64,000 bases of DNA, taken from Paulinella micropora (lineage: Eukaryota; Cercozoa; Imbricatea; Euglyphida). The stretch is taken from contig BJOX01000334.1 of assembly GCA_009731375.1 (NCBI GenBank), positions 324,324 through 388,323 on the forward strand, given 5' to 3'. Both the position numbers and the translations under genes were made by a program. The notes beneath the pieces were generated by a model. It worked only from the letters and a program-made list of their open reading frames with translations. It did not search any database and had not been told where the DNA came from. Below are positions 53,041-61,666 of the stretch, in pieces (position 1 is the stretch's first letter; each line of letters starts with the position of its first letter).

Positions 53041-53558
53041 ATGTATGTATGTATGTATCTACCGGAAGGAGCGTAGCAGACGCAACGCCTGTATTGTATG
53101 TATGTATGTATGTATGTATGTATGTATGTATGTATGTATGTCTGTATGTATGTATGTATGTATGTATGTATGTATGTATCTATCTATCTACCGGAAGGAG
53201 CGTACAGACGCAACGACTGTATTGTATGTATGTATGTCTGTATGTATGTATGTATGTATGTATGTATGTACCTATCGGAAGGAGCGTAGCAGACGCAACG
53301 CCTGTATTGTATGTATGTATGTATGTATGTATGTATGTATGTATGTCTGTGTGTATGTATGTATGTATGTATGTATGGTTGTATGTATGTATGTATGTAT
53401 GTATGTATCCACCGGAAGGAGCGTATCAGACGCAACGCCTGTATTGTATGTATGTATGTATGTATGTCTGTCTGTCTGTCTGTCTGTATGTATGTATGTA
53501 TGTATGTATGCATGCATCTACCGGAAGGAGCGTAGCAGACGCAACGCCCGCAAGGCGC
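44868..53558 (-). CDS. DCPS: Scavenger mRNA-decapping enzyme DcpS, many short exons
   Basis: DcpS hydrolyses the cap left after 3'-5' mRNA decay. Minus-strand exons, in order: 53522-53558 (ALRLLRSF), 52570-52628 ([19 protein letters not shown]), 51837-51945 ([19 protein letters not shown]), 49526-49600 ([15 protein letters not shown]...LFQ), 48048-48070 (ETPDQWT), 46988-47045 ([17 protein letters not shown]), 46448-46505 ([15 protein letters not shown]), 46189 downward ([18 protein letters not shown]), 45511-45594 ([17 protein letters not shown]), 45254 into the gap at 45170 ([19 protein letters not shown]), 44868-44925 ([14 protein letters not shown] stop). The order matches the family from end to end. 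The HxHxH of the HIT active site is intact. Phases agree at five junctions (exons 1-2, 2-3, 4-5, 5-6, HIT-next). Some segments were not found: after exon 3, after KAEE, and before the HIT exon. Introns are mostly microsatellite. Confidence 0.85.
45171..45254 (-). CDS. DCPS: DcpS exon after the HIT motif, cut by a gap
   Basis: Follows the acceptor cctacgcag and encodes [20 protein letters not shown], the family's (E/G)RAH.L...I..LE helix. It runs into the 10-N gap and the adjacent G-run at 45145-45170, which hide its donor. Confidence 0.85.
45396..46060. repeat. (GATA)n/(GATG)n intronic microsatellites
   Basis: Tetranucleotide tracts fill the introns on both sides of the HIT exon (45396-45505, then 45680-46062). 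A C-run interrupts at 45651-45665. Confidence 0.95.
45511..45594 (-). CDS. DCPS: DcpS exon with HIT catalytic motif
   Basis: 84 bases between tctctag and gtactc. The product [17 protein letters not shown] carries the histidine triad; the central His is the nucleophile in this family. It ends one base into a codon and the next exon (from 45254) supplies the remaining two bases. Confidence 0.9.
46092..46390 (-). repeat. DCPS: Three tandem copies of a DcpS exon (about 94-bp unit)
   Basis: Copies with exon borders at 46377, near 46283 and at 46189 (minus-strand starts) encode CLRDL(H/R)[12 protein letters not shown]. Each copy includes the acceptor gtgcgacag and a short CA-rich intron end. The outermost copy (46189 downward) continues into [11 protein letters not shown] and seems the fullest. 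Only one copy can be used without duplicating the segment in the protein. Confidence 0.8.
46508..47423. repeat. (GATA)n, (GTAG)n, (CTTC)n and (CTAT)n intronic microsatellites
   Basis: Tracts at 46508-46563, 46640-46880, 46950-46984, 47060-47150 and 47276-47423 surround DcpS exon 46988-47045. A diverged second copy of that exon end, reading MGKAEEAAN, lies at 46575-46626 and lacks the GT donor. Confidence 0.9.
47424..47936. other. Assembly gap (513 N) inside a GATA/CTAT tract
   Basis: Left flank (CTAT)n, right flank (GTAG)n/(GATA)n. Because the left side reads CTAT and the right GATA, the repeat orientation flips across the gap. Confidence 0.9.
48085..48240. repeat. Minisatellite with cacaatgttaattttgcttta units
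   Basis: Several copies of acaatgttacacaatgttaa followed by ttttgctttacgt, upstream (on the minus strand) of DcpS exon 48048-48070. Confidence 0.8.
48250..49600 (-). repeat. DCPS: Exon-end minisatellite: nine copies of a DcpS exon 3' end with splice donor and ATGT/ATAC tract
   Basis: The segment cctggaagaggtaaacagta... recurs at 48445, 48586, 48744, 48946, 49028, 49194, 49324, 49410 and 49525. On the minus strand it reads as the exon end (ACTCCTCCAGATACTGTTTA, then CCTCTTCCAG) followed by the donor GTATAC and a tetranucleotide tract. Only the copy at 49526-49600 has the complete exon. Frames made of YIHT or VCMY repeats here are artefacts. Confidence 0.88.
49735..50625 (-). repeat. Extra, diverged copies of the same DcpS exon
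   Basis: Segments at about 49736-49806, 49894-49960, 50042-50104 and 50191-50240 repeat the exon start (gaggtgatctaccccgcgcg and on) but have a different end. Partial copies lie at 50393-50420 and 50586-50622 ([12 protein letters not shown]). Between them an about 150-bp unit rich in cataacat and tatacgtataacatgt repeats in tandem. Confidence 0.8.
50625..50700. repeat. (TGTAT)n pentanucleotide repeat
   Basis: About 14 TGTAT/TGTAC units with substitutions. Confidence 0.9.
51837..51945 (-). CDS. DCPS: DcpS exon 3, inside the Tc1-like element
   Basis: The acceptor ggcag and donor gtatgt bracket 109 bases encoding [18 protein letters not shown]. Both phases fit their partner upstream. A second, diverged copy of this exon (RALLAIQP on one side, matching the start on the other) lies outside the element at 50876-50919 and 52449-52489, split by it. 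Confidence 0.7.
51951..52324 (+). pseudogene. Tc1/mariner transposase, C-terminal fragment
   Basis: Encodes [19 protein letters not shown] and [18 protein letters not shown], the second Asp and the DLNPIE third catalytic residue of the DDE triad, then a helical end with the stop just inside the right inverted repeat. The helix-turn-helix DNA-binding domain and the first Asp are missing. Sequence before 51951 belongs to the inserted host exon. Confidence 0.85.
52570..52628 (-). CDS. DCPS: DcpS exon 2
   Basis: 59 bases between ttcag and gtaaat, encoding [19 protein letters not shown]. It starts with one base that completes the Arg codon left open by exon 1, and ends with one base completed by exon 3. 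Confidence 0.75.
52640..52950. repeat. (GATA)n/(GTAG)n and (AGT)n microsatellites
   Basis: GATA and GTAG/GCAG tracts at 52640-52797 and AGT/AGC triplets at 52815-52940, in the intron between DcpS exons 1 and 2. Confidence 0.95.
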
Positions 53559-53560
53559 CT
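52950..53560 (-). repeat. DCPS: Exon-end minisatellite: six copies of DcpS exon 1 end with donor
   Basis: The segment ccggaaggagcgtagcagac recurs near 53058, 53190, 53271, 53407 and 53521, with a diverged copy at 52955. On the minus strand each is GCGTTGCGTCTGCTACGCTC then CTTCCG followed by GTAGATAC and a tetranucleotide tract. Only the copy at 53522-53558 has the longer exon (from gcgccttgcgg). Confidence 0.85.
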
Positions 53561-53779
53561 ATATACATACATACATACATACATACATACATACATACAT
53601 ACATACATACATACATACATACATACATGCATACATACATATATACATACATACATACATACATATATACATATATGCATACATACATATATACATACAT
53701 ACATACATACATATATACATATATACATATATACATACATACATATTTACATATTTACATACATACATACATGCATACA

Positions 53780-53811
<32 letters not shown>

Positions 53812-53837
53812 CATACATACATACATACATACATACA

Positions 53838-53869
<32 letters not shown>

Positions 53870-53985
53870 CATACATACATACATACATACATACATACAT
53901 ACATACATACCTTCGTCAGCCTTAGACCGTGCATGGCGCTTTGCCTATGTACATACATACATACATACATACATACATACATAGC
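53561..53985. repeat. (CATA)n microsatellite
   Basis: Nearly pure tetranucleotide repeat, interrupted at 53911-53950 by a unique piece. On the minus strand that piece reads ATG CAC GGT CTA AGG CTG ACG AAG followed by gtatg, a possible first exon of DcpS; phase with exon 1 does not clearly fit. Confidence 0.9.
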
Positions 53986-54118
53986 TGGTGGCAAAGCAAG
54001 CGAAAGAGAGCAACAAGACGGAGAGCTGAGGGAGAATACATAACATACATACGTACAGGCCTCTACTATAGACAGGTAGAGAGATATGTAGAGTCTATCG
54101 GCACTGGTAGAGCAAAGA

Positions 54119-54335
54119 TACAGTAACCTACGTCGATAAGAGCCAGGGGGGTGGCTCTTTTTTACCCTAATCTCAATTGATATAGCTAAAAAGCGCCACC
54201 CCCCCTGAAAAAGCGGGAAAAACGGTGACCGGTGGCTGGTGTTGGTTGGGGTGGCTCTTTTTTTACCCTAGCCTCGTCAGAAAACGGAGGTAAGAGCCAG
54301 ACCCCCCCTGGCTCTTATCGACGTATGTTACTGTA
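54119..54335. mobile_element. MITE with about 30-bp inverted ends
   Basis: The left end TACAGTAACCTACGTCGATA and on is the inverse of the right end with one mismatch, through the segment agagccagggggg. Inner copies of ggtggctcttttt(t)accct repeat in direct orientation, and an inverted gccacccccc lies between. No coding capacity. Confidence 0.85.
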
Positions 54336-54794
54336 TATATCTATCTGTAGCAAGTGGCGAATGAGACGGGAGGCGAAGGCAGCAAAATTTTCGCGGTATT
54401 TGCGGTGATTTGCCGGGGACTTTTCTCCTTTTCCCCTAATTTTTGCGGTATTTGCGGTGATTTGCCGGGAACTTTTCTCCTTTTCCCCTCACACGATGTA
54501 GATACATACCTGGTGGCGAAGCAAGCGGAAGAGGGCAACAAAGACACAGAGCTGAGAAGGAAGGACAAGCACAGCTGCTGCGACGAGCCCGCCCTCCAGC
54601 AGCCAAGAGGAAGAGGAGGAGGAGGAGGGGGAGGAGGAGGAAGAAGAAGAAGAAGAAGAAGAAGAAGAAGAAGAAGAGCAAGAAGAAGAAGAAGAAGAAG
54701 AAGAAGAAGAAGAAGAAGAAGAAGAAGAAGAAGACATGGTTGCAAAACGCCCTTAGCGGACGAGGGCCTAGAGAACAGCTCATACATACATACA

Positions 54795-54828
<34 letters not shown>

Positions 54829-55098
54829 CATATATGCATGTATACATGCATATGTACATACATACATACATACGTACATACATCAAGAAGATAGAACACA
54901 GACAATCGAAAGGAGACAGGCAACGCCAAGATCCACAAAAAAATCTTCTTCCTTCTTCCTTCTTCTTCTTTATTCTTTCTTCTTTCTTCTTTTTTCCCTT
55001 CTTTGCTTCCTAGTCACACGTTCAAGATTTGGAGCTTCTGTGTGCAGTTTCAGAAGAGAGAGAGAGAGAGAGAGAGAGAGATTGGAGAGAGAGAGAGA

Positions 55099-55135
<37 letters not shown>

Positions 55136-55170
55136 GGGAGAGGGTGAGGGGGGCGGGGAGGAGGAGGCGG
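54336..55170. other. Unique sequence with GAA and GA tracts
   Basis: A tandem duplication of about 55 bases (tttttcgcggtatttgcggtgatttgcc type) lies at 54388-54488. A GAA tract occupies 54640-54735 and GA tracts 55056-55133. A minus-strand piece at 54505-54600 ends in a donor-like CACCAGgtatgt and has a diverged copy near 53985-54030; it could be an untranslated exon. No gene is supported. Confidence 0.6.
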
Positions 55171-55174
55171 AGAT

Positions 55175-56682
55175 TTTCATTGTTGTTGTTGTTGCTGTTG
55201 TTGTTGCTGTTGTTGTAGTTGTGGTTCTTGTTGTTTTCCTTTATTTATAATATCCAATAACAGGCTTGGAAGTTGTTGTTGTTGTTGTTGTTGTTGTGGT
55301 TGTTGCTGTTGTGATTGTTGTGTTGTTGTTGTTGAGTTGTAGTTGTTGTTGTTGTTGTTGTTGTTGAATTTAATTATCAATAAATTAAACCAAGGATAAG
55401 ATGGAGTGTGGCTATCGGCCAAAAAACTGCCACTTTCATCCCCGGCCGTTGGGGCACCAGAGCTTATTCATTGTACTGTAAAACTCAAAAGCTCAAAAAT
55501 AAGAAAGAAATGGAAGGAGAAGAGCAATAAAACATGCACTGCAGTAGAACGTTTTATTGTACTGTAAAACTAAAAAGCTCAAAAATAAGAAAGAAATGGA
55601 AGGAGTAGAGCAATAAAGCATGCACTGCAGTATAACGTTGTTGTTGTTGTTGCTGTTGTTGTTGTTGTTGTTGTTCAATTTAATTATAGAAAATTAAACC
55701 AATTGCAAGATGGTGTTTGGCTAACGGCCTTGAACAATAACTGCCACTTCAAGACTATATATATGTGTCATCCCCAGCCATCGGGACGTCAGAGCATGCT
55801 CATTGTACTATAGAACTCTAGAGCTCAGAAACAAAAAAATTCTTGTAGTTTTTTTGTTGTTGTTGTTCAATTTAATTACAGAAAATTAAACCAATGGCAA
55901 GGTGGTGTGTGGCTAACGGCCCTCAATAATAACTGCCACTCCAAGACGATATTAGTGTCTTGCCATCCCCAGCCGTCGGGACGCCAGAGCATGCTCAATG
56001 AACTATAGAACTCTAGAGCTCAGAAACAAAACAATAGAGAAGGAAGAAAGGGAGCAAAAGAGCGTCCACTATAGTAGAACAACAACAAGAGAGGGAAAAC
56101 AGTTGTTGTTCAAGTGTTGTTGTTGTTGTTGTTGTTGTTGCTGTTGTTGTTGTTGTTGTTGTTGTTGCTGTTGTTGTCGTTGTTGTTGTTTGCTGTTGTT
56201 GTCGTTGTTGTTGTTTGTTGTTGTTGTTGTTGTTTGTTGTTGTTATTGTTGCTATTGTTGTTGTTGTTGTTGTTGTTGTTGTTTGCTGCTGCTGGTTGTT
56301 GTTTGTTGTTTGTTGTTGTTGTTGTTGTTGCTTGCTGTTGTTGTTGTTGTTTAATTGAATAATAATGATAATAAAATGTTGTTGTTGTTGCTGTTGTTGT
56401 TGTTATTATTATTGTTGTTGTTGTTATTGTTGTTCTTGTTCTTATTGTTGTTGTTGTTGTTGTTGTTGTTATGGTTGTTATGATTGTTATGGTTGTTGTT
56501 GTTGTTGTTGTTGTGGTTGTTGTTGTTGTTGCTGCTGTTGTTGTTGTTCAATTTAATGAAAGTAACTAAATCAATGGCAAGATGGTGCGTGTTGTTGTTG
56601 TTGTTGTTGTTGCTGTCGTCGTCGTCGTTGTCGTCGTTATCGTCGTCGTTGTTGTCGTCGTTGTTGTTGCTCTTGTTGTTGC

Positions 56683-56715
<33 letters not shown>

Positions 56716-58208
56716 CCAATTTAATTAATAATCAATAACTAGGTGGAGTGTGGCTATCGACCAAGTTAAATATATTATAAATGCCACACACATCACCGGC
56801 CGTCGTGACACAAGAGCTAAATTCTTGAGCTATAGAGCTTCAGGGCTCAAAACAAATAATATAGAAAGAGGAGAAGGAGCGAAAAAGACTACAGCGGAAC
56901 AACAACAGTAGGAGAAGGGAAGGGTCAGCAAAGAGAGCATGGAAGAGAATAGGACACAGAGTCAAGATGAAGTCAAGTCAAGAACAGCCGAAAACGCAGG
57001 CCATGACGCTCGTGTTGTTGTTGTTGTTGTTCAATTTAATTAAAGTGACTAAATCAATGGCATGATGGTGCGTGGCTAACGGCCTTTAAGTATCACTTAA
57101 CGACAAGTAATAAATGTCTAATCATCCCCACTCGACTCGGAACGCCAGAGCATGCTCACTGTACGAAAGGACTCTAGAGCTCAGAAACAAGAAATAAAGA
57201 AAGAGGAAAAAAGGGCAGAAGACCATGCGCTGTAGTAGAACAACAACAAAAGAAGGAGAAGAGGAAAGACAGTGAAGAGAGCAGACAAGCCGTAGGAGGA
57301 GAGTTGTTGTTGGTGTTGTTGCTGCTGTTGTTGCTGTTAAATTTAATTAAAGTAATTGAACCAATGGCATGATGGTGCATGGCTAACGGCCTTCGAGCGT
57401 GTTGTTGTTGTTGTTGTTGTGGTTAAATTTAATTAAAGTAATCAAACCCATGGCGTGATGGTGCATGGCTAACGGCCTTTGAGCGCCACTTAAAGAAAAG
57501 TAATAAATGTCTAATCATCCCCAGCCGACTCGGGACGCCAGAGCATGCTCACTGTACTATAGGATTCTAGAGCTCAGAACAAGAAATAAAGAGAAAGGAA
57601 AAAGGAGCAGAAGAGGATGCACTTGATGTAATTAAACCAATCTCATGATGGTGCATGGCTAACGGCCTTCGAGCGCCACTTAAAGACACGTTGTTGTAGT
57701 TGTTGTTGCTGCTGTTGTTGTTCAATTTAATAGTAATAAATTTAAATAAACTGATTAATGCAAGATGGTGTGGCTACGGCCTTCACTCGCCACTTTGATC
57801 CCCGGCCGCTAATGCTCGTAATATGAAACAAAAAATAAAGAAAGAAGGAATGAGCAGAAGTAATTAAACCGGTGGCATGATGGTGCATGGATAACGGGCT
57901 TAAACCCACTTAAAGACAAGTAGATGTTGTTGTTGTTGTTGTTCAATTTAATAATAATGATAATAAAATATAAACAACTTAAAATGCAAGATGTTGTTGC
58001 TGTTGTTGTTGTTGTTGTGATTTAATTACAGTAATTAAACCAATGGCATTATGGTGCATGGCTAATGGCCTTTGAGCGCCACTTAAAGACAAGTAATGTA
58101 AGCCCACTTGTAATTAAATTTACAACAACAACAACAACAGCAACAACAACAGCAACAACAACAAAAAAACAACACACACCATCTTGCATTTTAAATACTT
58201 TGTTTAAG

Positions 58209-58249
<41 letters not shown>

Positions 58250-58267
58250 GATTGAACAACAACAACA

Positions 58268-58299
<32 letters not shown>

Positions 58300-58960
58300 G
58301 CAATGACAACATCAACTTGTCTTTAAGTGGGTTTGAAGGCCGTTATCCATGCACCATCATGCCATTGGTTTCATTACTGTAACAACAACAACAACAAACA
58401 ACACTTTCCTCCTCTCCCTTTCTTGTTGTTGTTCGACTATAGGGCACACTCTTCTGCTCATTCCTTCTGTCCATATTTTCTTGTTTCGGAGCTCTAGAGA
58501 TCTATAGTCCGATATTTTAGCAGGCTCTGGCGTCCTGTCGGCCGGGGATGAAAGTGGAAAATGAAGGCCGTAGCCACACACCATCTTGCATTTTAAGTAC
58601 TTTGTTTAAGTTTTATTATTATTAAATTGAACAACAACAACAACAACAACACCAGAGCATGCTCACTGTACTATAGGACTCTAGAGCCCAGAAACAAGAA
58701 ATAAAGAGAGAGGAAAAAGGAGCAGAAGAGCATGCACTATAGTAAAACAACAACAAAGGAGGGAGAAGAGGAAAGTCAGTGAAGAGAGCAGACAAGCCGT
58801 GGGAGAAGTCCGCGGAGAAGAGTGGGAGTGTTGTTGTTGTTGTTGTTGTTGTTGCTGCTGCTGCTGATGTTGCTGTTGCGTCCAAAGCCAACATCAACAA
58901 CACGCCCAGCAGCAGCACCAGCAGCAGCACTAGTAGCAACAAGAAATGAAGTTTACAAAG
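55175..58960. repeat. Cluster of a dispersed repeat family ending in (GTT)n
   Basis: A unit of about 230-300 bases recurs more than ten times: gttcaatttaatta..., then (a/c)caatggca(t/a)gatggtgc(a/g)tgg, gctaacggcc, catccccagcc, cgccagagcatgctcactgta, ctctagagctcagaaac and a purine-rich end with gcactatagtagaacaacaa. GTT or CAA tracts separate the copies. Up to about 58090 they run one way; from 58095 to about 58640 they run the other way; then a forward copy follows at 58650-58810. Copies are of different lengths. This looks like a SINE or LINE end inserted repeatedly next to its own tail. Confidence 0.75.
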
Positions 58961-58987
58961 AAAACACTGGAAACAAAAAACAAGAGT

Positions 58988-58992
<5 letters not shown>

Positions 58993-59047
<55 letters not shown>

Positions 59048-59067
59048 CAGTAGTAGTAGTAGTAGTA
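58993..59067. repeat. (TAG)n tail of LINE copy 1
   Basis: AGT/TAG repeats directly follow (on the minus strand) the 3' end of the LINE, reading as a CTA-repeat tail. Confidence 0.8.
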
Positions 59068-61550
59068 AGATAGGATGGCAGCCCCCTTGTCGAGGACTAT
59101 GATCCTACAGACACACCAGAAGCAAGGCCCCTGGTTAGTCTTTGAACATGTCTATAAAATCTCCTAAGAAAAAGCCGCATAGCATCAACAGAATATAACG
59201 AATTCAAGCATGTTGAGTGTAAAAGATGTATCTATTGATAAGAAGAAATCAAACCATTCCATGAAAGACAAGAACCAAAACATTGAATCTGTAAAGTAAA
59301 CAAGGTAGAAAGGCAAGGAATGCAGTCTTGAAAAACATGACTTTCATGATGAGTCTTATTATGACATATATCACAAATCACATCAACAGGGGAACCATAA
59401 CCACGATTGGAGAGCCCAAACCCCAAACAACCCGCTCTTGCCAAAGATATTAATCTCCTTCCCCCTCATAATTACGACCTTTTAAATAAAACTCTAAGTT
59501 CGTCTTCACACGCTTATAAATATACAAAGGAGAGACGCGTAATTTCTCTCTCCAATCTTTCTGTTCACAATCATTAACAATCTTTTTTTAATCTTGACTT
59601 AGAAGAGATCTTAATAAAAGCAAGAGAATTCTGAACTGCAGTACAAGGCAACAACCTCTTAATATCTCTAAAGAGTCTTGTAACCCAATTATTACAAGCA
59701 TAACTAATAGCATTTACACAACTAAATTTTCGGACTAATAAAGAATCAAAGACTGCAAAAAAACCAATCTCCTATAATCACCTCTCCCAATGGACGACCA
59801 CAAACCCAACTCACCTTGACAAGCCAGAGTAGGAAAATCTCTAGGGACACGCAACACTTTTCTCGCAACATCATTGTTGAAAATATCACCCTCCTTCCAA
59901 CAAAATTCAGGATGCTAGAACTCACTACCCTAATCCATAGATTGAAACACAGACCCAGAAATTAGTTGCATGGCAATATTAGGTGCAATACCTCTTCTAA
60001 CTCCCATGGCTAACACCATATTCAAATTTTGCTTAGCTTTCTGTATTCTATCTTCTTTCATAATTTTCCAGGACAAATCACTATCAAAAATAACTCCCAA
60101 ATACTTGCATGAGGTAGCTATTGCCACCCTCGCACCTAGTAAGTGCCAAATAATATGCTGACCTTCACCCTTACTATTCAACACAACAACATTAGACTTA
60201 TCCTGATTGTACTCCCCATTATTAGAACGGGCCCAGTCCCCACACAAATCCAATTGCTTCTGTAGGTTTGACGGGGAATTTGCTAACAAAACAATATCAT
60301 CAATATACAACAGACAACTAATACGTAGTGGAGAAATCAAGTGACTATCTGAGCTACTTGCCCCAACCGAGATACCCGTATTAGAGTCCCGTAACAACTT
60401 AGCTAAGTCAGCTGTATATAAACAATAAAGTAAAGGCACCCTTGTCTCACTCCTCTCCCTGCATAAACCAATCAGACATACCATTCTGAATATCAACTCG
60501 ACTCGGAACTGAATGATAAAGGCCTTTCAACGCACGTAAGAAAAAACTAGAACTCCCATCCTTTCCAATTTCATCCAAAGAAGGTCTCTTTCAACAGAAT
60601 CATGAGCCTTAGACACATCAAAGAAAGCAGAGAACACAGGACCCTTATGGTTAGCAAGTAGCAAGTAGTTCATGAAGCAAAAAAATCGAATGCTGTCCCC
60701 CTCTACCTCTTCTTGCCCCTTCCTGTTCGAAAGGCAAAACACCATTATGCGTTACCCAATCAGTTAATCTATTTAACAAGAGAGCAATCAATCACAGATA
60801 ACAAGGTGACAGGCCTAAACTGATCAGCTTTTGTCCTACCTCCTTTATCTTTATAGATAGGTTTAATAATACCCCTAGTATGGTCCAGAGGTTTAATACC
60901 AGTGGCTAAACACCTATTAAATAAAGCAGTAAACAAACATCTTGCATTTTCGCTCTCAGTAAGAAGCCACAACAAAATCTCTCCTGGAATTCCATCCGGC
61001 CCTACTGCCTTATTAGGCCTTAAAGAGACTTCAGCTTTCTTAATTTCGTAATCAGTAAAAAACTGTTTGTCTGATGGGAATAAAGCAGGCTGAGAGCTTA
61101 CTCCAGTCACACTCACAATCTCGTGTATGGGAGGTGCAGGCAAATTACTAGGTCTATTCAACTGTTTATGGCACTGCTCTGCAAAAACTGTAGCTGCATC
61201 CTTACCAACCACCACCTCTCCTACATCATTCTCAATCTGTCTAGGACTATCTGATTCTTTACCCAAGAATCTCCTCAAAATAGCCCATGCCTTGCGTGGG
61301 TTTGCCTTCATCTCTGCTACTACCTGGCGCAGATCCTCATCTTTTCCCTCATTTCGTAACTCCTTCAATTTATCCTTAAACACCAGATTGAATTCCTTTA
61401 GCTAACAACTATCTTCTTTCTATCACTCCTATCTTCTTTAGTGTGTGCAAGCTGACGAAGTAACTCTAACTTATTCTTTCTTAACTCCTTCAACACAGGA
61501 TGTACGAAAAAATTAGCATGCTTTTGGACTTGTCTCGACATCAATGATCC
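59068..61550 (-). mobile_element. Non-LTR retrotransposon (LINE), copy 1, 5' truncated
   Basis: Minus-strand element with a reverse transcriptase and a C-terminal Cys/His motif. Its 3' end (aggatggcagcccccttgtc and on, in + orientation) is homologous to that of copy 2 and is followed by CTA repeats. Homology to LINE coding sequence begins near 61550 (MSRQVQKHANFFVHPVLKEL), so the endonuclease half is missing. Confidence 0.82.
59232..61550 (-). pseudogene. LINE reverse transcriptase, decayed (copy 1)
   Basis: Fragments in different frames: 61401-61523 (HPVLKELRKNKLELL), 60769-61383 (RPNKAVGPDGIPGEILLWLL, IIKPIYKDKGGRTKADQFRP), 60527-60745 (motif A AFFDVSKAHDSVERDLLW), 59930-60496 (catalytic LLYIDDIVLLANS, then KYLGVIFDSDLSW) and 59232-59444 (ARAGCLGFGL, CDICHNKTHHESHVFQDC zinc knuckle). 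Several frameshifts and stops separate them, so it is not functional, although the YIDD site is intact. Confidence 0.82.
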
Positions 61551-61666
61551 AAGAATTGAGGGACGACGGAAGAAATAGAACGGATGAAAGGAAGCGGGAA
61601 AGGAAGACGGAGACGGTGGACGGAGTTATACTGTACAAAAGAAAAAAGTGAGTAGTAGTAGTAGTT
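61551..61666. other. Junction between the two LINE copies, with AGT repeats
   Basis: Purine-rich sequence followed by (AGT)5 at about 61648-61665, the 3' tail of copy 2 in minus orientation. Confidence 0.6.

Noticed and set aside
54354-55013. 219-codon + strand frame with poly-Arg and poly-Gly
   Set aside because: It runs through GGA and GAA/AAG repeats. The unique part shows no domain and overlaps a donor-like site on the other strand.
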